Positions 19,177-30,254 of a stretch of 64,000 nucleotides of DNA are shown piece after piece. How positions within the stretch are numbered: position 1 is the first letter of the stretch; each line of letters opens with the position of its first letter. The position numbers were made by a program, and so were the translations under genes. The notes beneath the pieces are model-generated. The model saw only the letters and a program-made list of their open reading frames with translations. It was not told the DNA's origin and did not search any database. Source of the DNA: Zoroaster sp. YZ-2022 (taxonomy: Eukaryota > Echinodermata > Asteroidea > Forcipulatida > Zoroasteridae); the NCBI GenBank assembly GCA_029582265.1, contig CM055817.1, positions 55,475,711 through 55,539,710 of the forward strand. The letters are read 5' to 3'.

Positions 19177-22100
19177 AAAGGGAAGAACATAATAGCTAAG
19201 CTACACGGTTTTGAAATATACCTCTTTTCTTTTGTGAAATGAATCCCCGGGTCTAGTCCTGGCAAAATGGCCCGACACCAGATTTTGTCATCATCTAGGT
19301 GAAAGACTTCACAGTTAAGGTATTGTTACCATGGTTTATCATAACACATAATGGGCTTGGTCCAATGGATTTAGCTGTAATAAATACTGCTCCCAATTAT
19401 GGTGACCCAAAAGAAAAGTATCAACGATGTCCGTTAGATCTCGTCAATCATCTTCCATTCTAGGGTAGGTCTCATGACCATTACAGGTAAGGTTGTATCG
19501 TCCCAATATCAACCCATGAATCACCATGAACCCGTGACCCGGAGACAGCTACTGCAGATTGCAATCAAGACAATATAATTTTAAAAAATATAATCCCAAA
19601 CTTGTTAAAAAAAAACAAACAACAATAATTCAAATGTTTATTACTCCTTTTAATCGGTTTGCTTGTTTATTTAAATCCTGGGCTTATCAGCGTTTTCTGA
19701 AAAGTCCACATTTATCAAAATAGTAGTTATTGGCCTTGGGTTTCGAACCTTGTGGTTATTTCAAAGGCAAAATTTCTAAAATAATGAGGGTATCAACTTC
19801 CTAAGTAATACTGTGAGGCTTTTTTTTAAAGAACATTTTAATTTGTTTACCCGAAAGAAGACTATTTCAAATTACAGTTAGAATGAATACGAAAAATGAA
19901 TGTATTTGCACTGTTTTATGAGTCGCAGCTGGACTTGGATCTTGTTGGGTGCTGTGTATGGACCTTGACCAGGCTTGTATGAAGATGCTTGAAGCTAATG
20001 CGGGGATGACCGATGTGTGGAAGCGTGACCGAGGACCGATGACCAAAGGGTCAGGTAGAGGGTGGACTGGGCTGGGTAATGTTGAAGTTTTATGTAAACG
20101 TTGGCCTTGATAGATGTGAGAAAGTTCTTGGTGAAGGCAGGTTGGTTGCAGGTATTGTAGGCACGGCGAACTAAAAATGTTGTTCCACGGTAACTTTAAT
20201 ATTTTGGGTGCTTGAGGTTGCGGTGTTCAAGGAAGGTTAAAGGGTGTTGGCCAACGAAACGGACCATCAACGTAGGCAAGGTAGGGTTTTTAAATTGTTG
20301 AGGTTAAAGGTTATCTTTTTTTAGTGAAATTTTTTGAGATTATCACTGCCCCCCCAAAAAAAAAATAAATAAATAATTAAAATGTTATTTACATTATATA
20401 CACTTTTTTTGACGGTCTTTAAAAATAAAGGCTTTTTCCAATATTTTTTTTTTTTTTTCGAAAATGGTAAAAAACCCTCATTACAATTTGTTTAATTTGT
20501 CAGACACTTAGTTTAGAAAAGCAAATGTTTTTACATTAATGAAAAAATGTACGTTTTGAAGTTCTTGAAAACAATGGGCCCTTTTAATTTGACCTCACCC
20601 CCAAAAATTTTTAAAGATGGACTAATTAGATATTTCAAAGATATAACACCAGTACTTCCCACCATTCCCAAAGGGCACAGGTTTAATAATTATCTGATAA
20701 CGCCTTGACTCTTGAAATTCATAATCTGTGGATCGGTAACATCAGGTCCATACACTGGATTATCCAAATTGAATGATAATATTTGCATGGCATCTGTTAA
20801 TGATGTTGCTTTGTAGAAATTGGAGGCAGTGTTTTACCAAGAGTCAGATCAAACATAACTGTTTTATGCCATGTAATCCATGGGTCGTGGTAATTGTAAG
20901 TGAACAGCCATTTAGTTTAAAAAAAAAAAAAACAAAATGTTGTGTTATAGATGCGATTATTTTGTTTGTAAATAATTTTTTAAAAATACTTTTTACTTAA
21001 GATGGTAAAAGGGAAGTGATAAGGGACATTAATTTCTGAAGATTTTAAAAGAAATTTTAATTTTCCCAAAACCTTTTTTTGAATTGTTGAAAATGTATTT
21101 GGGGTTTGTGTAAATTTTGGGCATCATTTTACAAAATCTGTGTGTGATTTTATACGTAAAACATCAATTGACTATTAATGGTTAATAGTGTTTAATATTC
21201 TATACCCATTCTATGCAAATTTAACCTATTTTTAAATACTAAATGTTTTTTACTTTGGTATTTAAAGTTTCACTTCAATCATTTTAGAAAAAATATAGTT
21301 TTCCTTCATTTTATTTGGAGAAATTTAAGGTAAAAATTAAAATTTATAAATTATACTATTTTTTAATTTAATAATTCTGCAATTAAACTGAGTAGTGGGT
21401 TAAAACCCTTAGTGGTTTTTGAAAGGTATTGGCTGGTCCGTAGATGAAATTGTAAGTCGGTATGTTTTTTTGTGTCCGATTTCAGCTGTGTAGGGCTACA
21501 CAACAAGGAATATAACACAAGGGGCCCGGGATAAAAAAAGTAGCAATTGCTTTTACTAGCCCATTTTCTTAAATTTATTAATAAAAGTGAGCACCTTGCA
21601 AGTAATTGTTCAGTAGTTAAAAAAGAAATTGCTATGTTTTTTAAGAAATTTAAATAGAAAATTAAATTTTTGGAAAATATAAATAAACCATCCCTTTTTA
21701 CTAAGGCTTGTAGCACTTGCAAATTTTTTAAAAGATACTAAATGAAAACCCATTGTTAACATTTGCATGTTGCATTACCCCGCCATCAGGCCGAGTTTAT
21801 CCCAAAGGGGGGAACATAAAAAGGGTTTACAATGAAAGAATAAATCGTGATGAATAACCCCACCAGATCCCGGGAAATTTTCGGTTCAATTTAAAATTTA
21901 GTACGGGTTTTTGAAGATTTTTGAAACCAACAAATGGCGCATGGCATCTTCTTAATAGTGGGGTTTTTCACCCCTTTTGAAGATGTTGTACAGATCTTTT
22001 TCCCCATGGAACCAAAACAATCTTCCTATTTCCTTTTTTGCATTCCATTTTTTTTCTTCACTTGACTTTTCATGTTTGCTTCTTTTAAAAAATTTGCTTC

Positions 22101-23639
22101 TCTCCATGGTTTTAACCCTGTGTTGGTAGCAATTGACTTTTGTGCTTTTGGGGCATTTGTTCATGTCTTTTACCCCGGCAACTGACTTTTCTCGATTAGA
22201 ACAGGGTCTCTTTGATTTTTTTAAACCCAGTTTTTAAAAACTTGCCCACTATTTTTCCCTCCCCCTTCAGCAGCATCTATTTTAACACATGCCCCCTTAA
22301 ACCACTAGGCTAAACCCAACCCGACCCCCCATTTGTTATCCCCATAAGAAATTTTCTAACCCACCCAAGCAACGGTTAGCCCAAAGAAAAAGGTTATTTA
22401 TACTTTTTTTAAAAATTTGGGCAACCTTGAGTTTTACTTGTTAAGAAATTGTATTTTGAGTTTTTTCCCAGATAAGCAATTGCTAATTTTTATTTACCCG
22501 GCCCAATGACAAAAAGCAACCATGGGAAAATAACAAACAAAGATATTATACATTCAGTAATTTCGATTCAAACGTCCACGAACTCCCTATTCATTCTAAA
22601 ACCCCCGCAGGAATGTATTTTCCTTTCGTTAGTTAAAAAGCTTACGTAAAAAAAGGGGGAAAAATTTCGATTCTTTTTTCTTTTTAGAAACTTTTTTTGT
22701 ATGCTTTTGAGGATACCAAAGGGGTACCAAAAGGGGTACCAAAGGTATATAATGCTGTTAAAAGCGGATAAAGGGGGGGCTGACGTGGTTTAAATCAAAC
22801 AGTTAAATAGTGATCGTTTTTTTCTTTTATATCAGTAAAAAATCAATAAAATTTTTTTTTTGTTTTTTTGTTTTTGATAGTGTTATTTTACCATTGTAAA
22901 AAAAACCCCCCTTTTTCGCCCCGCACGAAAGGGGTTTTTCGGACGTTGGGGAAAAAAAATTGGGCCCCTAACTGGCTCAAAAGTCGCTGCACAAAACTAT
23001 GTGAGCCGCTGGACCCGGGCCACTTTCTCTTGTCGGAAACTTTTCTCGTCCAAATCGGGGATATTTTGGGAATGGGAACAGATGAAAGGGTAACACCGTC
23101 TTTAGTGGTGTTGCTGCATCCTGTCGAAACACATCTTCCCCGGGATTTTATTAGTTCCCAAACAAAAATCACGGGATAAATTAAATGAAAAGCTACGTGT
23201 GTGAAACGTTTGGTTTTACATGTACATCAGTTCACATCGGATCTTCCGACCCACTCCCACAACCTTTTAAAATAAACTTTCCCCCCAAAACTTCAAACAT
23301 TGTTTTAAAATTGTACTCAGAAATCAAGATTAAATAGAACAGGGGGGCTCAAAAAAAAATATTTTTTTCAAAACGCCTTAACTTAAGGGTAGTAAAGGAT
23401 TCAGTCCCCCTTTTAAAACCCCTTGTGTTATGACTTAGAATGTTAACCCGGAGAAAGGGAAAAAGTGATATACAATTAAAATGAAATTATAACATTGGTT
23501 TAGTTTTTACCCCATTTTTTTGGGGTCAATCACCCCAAAAATATTTCACTGAGTGGTTCATATTCACACGATAGGTACCGAATGTTCCCTTAGTTACGGT
23601 TCACTGTAATTGGGTATACTGTAAGGGGGATATTTGCTG
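19177..23639. other. Non-coding DNA, homopolymer-rich texture
   Basis: No coding region, RNA gene or complete transposon is supported. From about 20300 to 23560 the sequence is dominated by long and paired homopolymers. A short tandem 'aaggggtacca' occurs at about 22720-22745. A GC-balanced patch at 22960-23180 is open on both strands but matches nothing I recognise. Confidence 0.5.
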
Positions 23640-24060
23640 CCTTTTGAATGATGTACGTACTGATTCGTATTTATGCCAAATGTTTCAATACAGATATTTC
23701 AGAAGAAAAGATTGAATTACGCTTGATCAGGAAGAACACAAGAGGTGATCAACCACCGCTGTACATTCCTGCTGCCATGAGATGTCGAGTTTAAATCTAT
23801 CCTTACGATGTACCAGGTCGATTTGTCAACAAGTTTATATAAGTACAGTATGGAAGGTACCTTATATTTACGTCGATTGACTGATATATCAATGGGAAGG
23901 TGAAAAAGGTCAGTTCCTTTATGTTCACATTATTTTATACAATAAATTATGACTGGATGAACTGATCTCGATATTAATATAGTTGTGCGTGTAGACAAAA
24001 TTAATGTTATTTTCTGTTTCCGCATTCCCTGATTAAATGAAACGAATAACGAACATTATG
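23640..24060 (+). repeat. Dispersed repeat family D1, copy 1
   Basis: Shares ordered blocks with 43960-44420: 'tgtttcaatac.(a)atatttca', 'cttgatcagga.gaaca', 'cgctgtacattc/tct', 'ggtcgatttgt', 'aagtacagtatg', 'ggtacctt', 'gtcgattga' and 'tttccgcatt'. The copies are diverged by many substitutions and indels. One copy lies on each side of the Polinton, but not at its edges. Confidence 0.75.
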
Positions 24061-24238
24061 TTATATTAAAGGCCCCAATATTATGTTTACTCTTCCGGCG
24101 ATACCGCAGGCCTTTTGGGGAAAATGTTCCTCGAATACCATACTTCAACATGCAATTTAGAATTAAATATTTTAATTGTCGAAGGAACAGAAAAACGAAA
24201 AAACGGTTGAATTCTGTATGCTAATTATGTTAGCAGAT

Positions 24239-24670
24239 AGTAGGGTGAATGGGGGTTCGAGCCATACCCGAAAAAGGGGTGGGGTTCTGGCCTACCTACT
24301 CGAAAAACCCATTTTTTTAAACAATTCATGGGTAGTGGTAGGGTTATAAAAGTTGTAAAACCATTTTATAAAAGAAACCCATTTTTAAAACGGTTCAAGC
24401 TATTTACAAAAGGGGCTTACCAAAGGGCGTGTCTACTCATTGTATTAATGTGTACTGGTGCATACGGAATTTATGCGATTTGTGGGTCAAGGTCATATTA
24501 TTGTTGATGACGTCATCAACTTTTTGGGGCTACTCAAAATTCATTTTTGCAAAACCCACATTTTAGTGTGTCGATGATACTCACTTTGAAAATGTTTTGA
24601 GTAGTAAGTTAAATTTAAAAGCGACTTTTAAAAAGTGAAATTGATTTAACATTGTCTTGATTAATAACGA
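24239..24670 (+). repeat. Polinton left terminal inverted repeat
   Basis: Aligns in reverse complement with 40571-41002 over the whole length, from AGTAGGGT through 'gttgatgacgtcatcaactt' (itself palindromic around GACGTC) to 'gatttaacattg..ttgatt'. The arms differ by scattered substitutions and indels, roughly 15-20 percent by eye. Confidence 0.9.
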
Positions 24671-25580
24671 TTATGATGAACTATAGATCAAAGGCAAAGC
24701 TGAGCTAAAAGAGTTTGTATTACCAAAAAACAATATTAAAATTGGCAGTCATCGGTAAATATGGAAGAAAACTAATCAGGAGGATTATTTAATAGCAGTA
24801 ATAAAAACCACGAGCGTTAACGTTATACTACGACGGTAAACAACTCGTGCGAATGGCTTTTAAAGCGGATCATCGAAAAATGTGCTAAACCAAAGCACGG
24901 ATGCTGATGTATTTTGTTCAGCGCACGCCGTGCGTAGGTAGGAAAAAGAAAAGACGATTCGCTTGTAAAGATGCAAAATGGGTACGAAAGCAAAGCGGAA
25001 ATATGTACAAGTGCGCGTTTATTTGTAAGACTTTATCGCTAGTCGATCTATCATAGAAAAAATTGTAATTTTTGTGATGAGCGAGTTGAAAAAAACAACG
25101 ATACTTTTGTGAAATTATTGTATGGACGAACAAGTAAAATATGTTTACTCCAAGTCTCGTTGACGATTTAAAAATTGTGCGTACCATTCGCTCGATTTAG
25201 CATTGTTGGAACGTATATATTAAAACCGCCTCTACGCAACGTTGTATACTCGTGCGAAAAATTAGTACCGCGTATCCGTTGATTTGATAGAGATTTGCCA
25301 GTATAAAAAGAATATTTAAAACAACTTCGATTTAGATACCTATTTCATCGATCGTTATTTAACGAGTTGCATTTTATGAAAAAAGAGATGTAGAAGCTAT
25401 TTTTGTTGGAAACTAGAATCTTCACAAACGTCATTAAAATTTAAAACTACTAAACTTATTGTAATTGTATAGAGCGCTAGAATACCTCCGAAGAGGCTTT
25501 TGAACATTATACGATTTATTTGCGTACAGGTTTATTTTAAACTCAAAAGTTTCTATAAGAATTTTTTTTTCTGCATCATC
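24671..25580 (-). other. Polinton left segment, unresolved minus-strand frames
   Basis: Contains an 89-codon open piece at 25187-24918 and shorter ones. Direction is inferred from neighbouring minus-strand genes. No motif is recognised; possibly one short Polinton gene broken by indels. Confidence 0.35.
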
Positions 25581-25589
25581 GTTTTAACC

Positions 25590-26130
25590 GTTGAGCGCGT
25601 TGCATTTTCGACCGAGTCGTTGTTTTTCACCCAACGGCTCGCTCGCCACATTGGTTTTTCTTTCATTTTATAATATTTATCTTGCTCTTCGCGTGCAGTA
25701 CAAATTCTTCTTGAGTAATGACGCTATCTTCAATGGCTTTATAACATGGTTTCAGTCGTGTTGAGTTTATAAAGCTAATTTCTAATTTCGTCGTGTTTTA
25801 GCTTTTGAATGATTTATCTTTGGCGTATCTAAGAGCGAACGACGCGCCGCCCAATCTAAAGCTAAACCTTCTAAAACGAATCCTACGAGGCACCGCTTTA
25901 CAACGCTGGCGATACTCGCGATTCCAATAACTCCCGCTCATGCACTATTCAGCGAGAGTTTCTACGATACCACAAACGTTGATGATTTTATTATAATTTT
26001 TATAGACGGCTTCGCGTTGATACGTTTCGGCTCGCGGTGGTAGAATATCATCTATTTTTACCAATCGAAATGTTTAGCATCATCCGTCATTAACGGTAAA
26101 GTTGGATAAAGTACATTCGTTGATTCTATA
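25590..26130 (-). pseudogene. Polinton accessory protein with hydrophobic segment (frameshifted)
   Basis: Minus-strand pieces in different frames give a small-residue hydrophobic stretch (GVIGIASIASVVKRCLVGF, about 25860-25920). A helical acidic/basic part follows (EDSVITQEEFVLHAKS at about 25684-25731, then KYYKMKEKP and RWVKNNDSV). From memory, a hydrophobic Ala/Gly/Val segment followed by an 'I(S/T)xEEF..(V/L)' helix and 'KY..(M/L)K' is found in an uncharacterised Polinton protein. The function is unknown; membrane association is inferred from composition. Confidence 0.45.
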
Positions 26131-26479
26131 GGCACGCTCAATGTTTATTAATAGAAAGATGAAATGTTTTTAATTTAACGGCCAAGTACTAACTTTGATA
26201 TCGTAACATATTCCAGTATCAGAGAACCGAAGGTAGCATGTACAAAAACTTTTTGTAGTTTTTATTTTAAAGCAAATTCCGCATTCAATATGCTTTGCTT
26301 CGGTATCATTAAATAATCTTGCGATCTAGCGCCAACTCGAAAAAATCTGGTATACAGGTAGGTTATTTTCCTGGTTTCATAACGTTAGAATAAAAGGATT
26401 CTGTGCTGTAGTATTTTGAAAAAGTTGCAGTTTGTTACGGGTTCAAGATAGCAAATCTCAGTATACCAATGTTGGGTGA

Positions 26480-26660
26480 TCCGTCCCATTAATTAAAAAT
26501 GTATCTGGCAATTTTATATAATGTTATATTAAGTTGAATTTCATTAGTATCGATATATCCACTTTTTTCAAAAACGTTTTTTAATATAAATTTCACCGTC
26601 TCTATCTTTGTAACAATATCGCTAGAGGTACGACCAGGCCCGTAAATACTCGCCATATTT
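26480..26660 (-). pseudogene. Polinton protein starting MASIYGPGRTS, copy 1
   Basis: An open piece of up to 60 codons begins just upstream of MASIYGPGRTSSDIVTKIE (ATG at about 26655). Nearly the same start, MASIYGPSRTSDIVARL, recurs at about 27150, with matching DNA before it ('actcgccatatttat' on the plus strand). Beyond the N-terminus the copies diverge or are too broken to align by eye. No known family is recognised. A paralogous pair, or one gene with a duplicated leader, are both possible. Confidence 0.45.
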
Positions 26661-26689
26661 ATTATATACAATTATTAACTCGACGGTAA

Positions 26690-27160
26690 AGTTTTAATTT
26701 TAATACTGAAACAGATTTTAGAATTTAGCGCATGAAAAAGGTTGCCTCTGCAAACTTGTTGGTCTTCTTTTAAATACATTTTTCGTACTTGGATGCGTTT
26801 CATTATCTAGAAAATGAAATTTCTCATCTCGTTCTGGAGAAGGAATATAATAAACGTCGTTAGCGTAATCGCGTTGATGAATACGTTACTAAACCATTGG
26901 TTTCATAAATTGTACAAAATACTGCAGTACGTGGGGTGAAATGTTAAACTTAGAAAGGTTGTTTAAATGATCGTGCCAGCCAGGTATAACGTTGTATTTT
27001 TCGACTAGTACTATTCTTTGTAAAATTTCATCTCTGTTGCAGATATCCGTGATGTTCAATAAGTTTCGGTAATCGACGATCGTAAAATTTCAGCATAACC
27101 TAGCAACAATATCGCTCGTTCGACTAGGACCGTAAATACTCGCCATATTTATATAATTTC
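26690..27160 (-). pseudogene. Polinton protein starting MASIYGPSRTS, copy 2
   Basis: Minus-strand start at about 27148, then a broken frame including DEILQRIVLVEKYNVIPGWH and 'YFVQFMKP' (about 26920-27040). The N-terminus duplicates copy 1. Function unknown. Its position among capsid-era accessory genes makes a virion protein possible, but this is not supported by a motif. Confidence 0.4.
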
Positions 27161-27399
27161 TAGATTTACCGTCATTGAGAGCAATGATTATGTATGTCTA
27201 CCTTACTATCTTTGAGACGAAACTCAACTCGTTAAAAGTACCGACTCACCATTTTGTAAACGATGGTTTAACCATATACATACTTAATTAAAACGATACG
27301 TCTTGCAACGGAAAAGCGTTTTAAAATGGTACTCAGTTTACCGTTGAAATAATTCATAGTCAGAAAGTTGGTCGCAATGAATGTATAAAATTTTAAAGG

Positions 27400-28060
27400 A
27401 TTGTACGTCAATCTTTACACTATATTCCTCCACGGTTAGAAATTCGTTGTAGAAACCTAGTAAGTACCAACCAGCTGTAAATTTGGATTTATTTTTCTTG
27501 AGTGTGTTGTAAGAAAGCTGCCGCTGTTTATCGATAGTAAAATAATCGGGCGCGTTTCGCGGGTATAATATCGATAATTTCGTTAATGTTGTAAAGCCCC
27601 TTCGACTAGCCTGATGTCATCCTGCTCGCCGGTCGTGCGATAAGCTTATTCTTTCTTTTTACGCACGTTGTAATATCACCCAAATGTCTACGCTAATAAC
27701 GTATTATCGCGAGATTGCCTTCGGGGTATCGATAACGATCCTTTAATCGAATCGATCCACCATCTTTACAAATTTCAACGTTTCGAAGTATACATTTATT
27801 ATTATTAGTTATAATTCTAATATAATAAATGGCGTTCCATTAGCGTTCAAAGGTAATTTTACGTATTCTTACGAGCAATCTGGAAATTGTACAGCATAAA
27901 ATAAATTTTGCGCCTGGCAGTTTAACGAGTATAAATATTTACATCAACGAAACCGGGTCATTTAACGTTCATTTCGACAGTGTTTTTGGTAACTAAGCTA
28001 CCTCGCGTTGCAAGCGTGGCATCGTTGATGATTGGAATTAATCCGCTAAATGTTATCAAA
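27400..28060 (-). pseudogene. Putative Polinton structural (fibre-like) protein, fragment
   Basis: Minus-strand pieces include RLVEGLYNINEIIDIIPANA and LSYNTLKKNKSKFTAGW (about 27430-27620), with a beta-rich region upstream ('GFVDVNIYT', about 27930-27960). From memory, a short '(P/E)GxYNIxEI' motif near a beta-rich N-terminus occurs in an uncharacterised Polinton protein sometimes treated as fibre-like. The frame is broken several times. Treat the role as a suggestion only. Confidence 0.35.
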
Positions 28061-28069
28061 ATCAAATAA

Positions 28070-29190
28070 ATGTTGCTACGGCACTGCGCAGCGACGAGAT
28101 GCGGCGTGAGTTATCAACATTTAAATCATTTAAACCCGATGATTGTGGGTTTTTAGATTTCCGTATATTGCAAATTAGACGATTGCTCAAAGAAATGGGC
28201 CTACATCGTTTCAAAATTTTTATAACGCGTTTAGCAACAATATGGGCATCAGCGCGTATAAAAGACTGTGTAAAGACTTTCACCTCGATCAACTTTCAAA
28301 TTGGAAACAACAGTAGACGAGAACTCGTTGGGTTAGGGGCTATTATTATTACGATAACGGTTTACAAAAGCGGTGCGGAAACGACTACGATAATGGTTTG
28401 AACATTATTTCTACCGGTGGGCTGAGTTACGGTATTACGAGACTGCGACGAAAATGAGTTCGGAATCATCCCGCAACCTATACGGTCGCGCTACATTCTA
28501 ATCTTTTTCTACAGGCTCCTTGGACAAAATTTATAATCGGCGGATCTGGGGTTTTACGGATATATCGATTTGCCGGAACGCATAAATGACTCTATAAGAA
28601 CGTACGTTTACGTGTGGGGCTCAAGCGCGAGCAAAGCTCATTTGCAGCGGATGGTGCGGTTTGAACATGCCAGCGTGAATTTATAAATATAGTAAATGCG
28701 GAGATTGATTCTCGGTCGATTTAATCTGGTATTCAACGATATCAAGATGTTTTACAATACGCTCGCTCGCAATTAAACTTTGTATCGGTGAAAATTTATA
28801 CATGATGCCGAGCGATATGAATTTTACGAATGGGTGCGATTCGCGGGATACAACAATACCATTTTGATAGCGACAGGTTGCTCATTTGGGACAAATTTAG
28901 ATACAAATTCAACGCCCGTAACTCATCCCTATTTGCCTTTAAAAAAAGTCTCAACACAGGCACCTCTGACGAGGATCGTACGCGAGCGTACGTGCAGAAT
29001 CAACCAATGTTTATCCAACGCCTGCGCGACGAGCGATGACGGTGATTTAACTGGCAGCTAGTAAAGCCGAAACGATAGGAGCCTTTTAAGAAACCGCGCG
29101 ATAACCCGAAGAAGAAAAAAATTCTACAATTATTTGGTTTCGTTGTTTTAACCGGTCTCGACGTGCCAGTTTACCAGATCGCTACTGGCG
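28070..29190. other. Polinton segment with unassigned broken frames
   Basis: Open pieces exist on the plus strand (28099-28401, 28830-29061) and minus strand (28292-28062). A plus-strand piece near 28555-28680 reads FYGYIDLPERINDSIRTYVY and looks protein-like. By position and size this could be the minor capsid protein or the protease, neither of which I found elsewhere, but I see no motif to decide. Confidence 0.4.
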
Positions 29191-29194
29191 TTTT

Positions 29195-30205
29195 CTGCAT
29201 AAAAGTTAAAAAACTAGTACTCCAACAGCCGTTAAAGCTAGCCACAAGTGCTCCGATGCATACGCGATCATGCTAGAAGCCGTTTTAAATAACCAACCCA
29301 TAGTATATTTTCTGCGCTGGGTACAAAGCATTTCGCTTTCGCTCCTGGATTTAGCTAATAAATTTGGCAATTTTTTTAATGTTTCTCTATCCACCCTTAC
29401 ACCGTCGCTCGGTTCTGGCGTTGGTTTGTGGCGATGGCGCCTTGGGTGGTATAGGTTTTGCAGGTGAACTAAAGGTGTTGCCCTTAACTGAATTTGCAGT
29501 GTACCGATCGATTCGAGGATAAGCGATGATAAGCTAAACCGACTGGCCATTAATACAGTAGCGATCGTTGCACTTGTTCTCTAAATAAAGTTTTTATTCT
29601 TTCACCCAACGTGCGTTTCTTTTCCTTATTATAACCAATGCTTGTTTATTGTTTTTGTAAACCTCTATAATATCATATTTAGGTATATAGCTTCTTAATC
29701 TGTCACGAGATCTTCTTTTATTTTTCCTTCCCTTTCTTTGCAAGCGCATCCATCGCATCTTCGTCTCTATCTCATTATCATCGATTCTCTCGTTAATTTC
29801 GCAAATTTTCTTTGTTCTCTTTATAACTATAGTTGTAATTTTAATTTCGCCTCGTTTTGACGACAAAGTTTGCCGAGAGACCTATCAATGTTCTCCTTAT
29901 CGCGCTATCTTCTAGATCCGGGTCTGGTTGAAAGGACTTTAATTAAATTTTCGTTAGCTTCTATCCAGTTCACGGTCAGTAAAACGTCAGGTCGATCCGG
30001 TCTTGATGGTAGCCGGTGCTTTCCTTCTTCTTTGCGATGAGGGTGTTTTTATCGATAATTCGCGGCTCCAATGGGTATAGGTTGTTTTATCGCCTCGTCA
30101 CTATATCGATATAGTCGCTAAATGCTTGTTCTTCAACACCATCTTCGTTATCCTCGCTACCTAAATTTTCCAAAATTCATATTCTCCTTCCGCCATTTTA
30201 TAGTA
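29195..30205 (-). pseudogene. Polinton charged/membrane protein, copy 1
   Basis: The start is MAEGEYEF at about 30194, followed by an acidic stretch with NEDGVEE. A very basic helical region lies in the open piece 29866-29594 (KGRKNKRRSRDRLRSYIPKY, then NNKQALVIIRK). After a 'KTLFREQ' box at about 29570-29590, a C-terminal hydrophobic module follows: LKKLPNLLAKS ... GWLFKTASSMIAYASEHLWL with a terminal membrane helix (about 29200-29400). The order 'KTLFREQ', Pro/Gly linker, 'L.NLLAK', 'WLFKTAS', 'EHLW' is, from memory, conserved in an uncharacterised Polinton protein. It is interrupted by frameshifts. A paralogous copy lies directly upstream at 30255-31795. Confidence 0.6.
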
Positions 30206-30254
30206 CTTTTTTTTTTTTTAAGCATTGTATAACTCACGTAGCTGGTACGATAAA

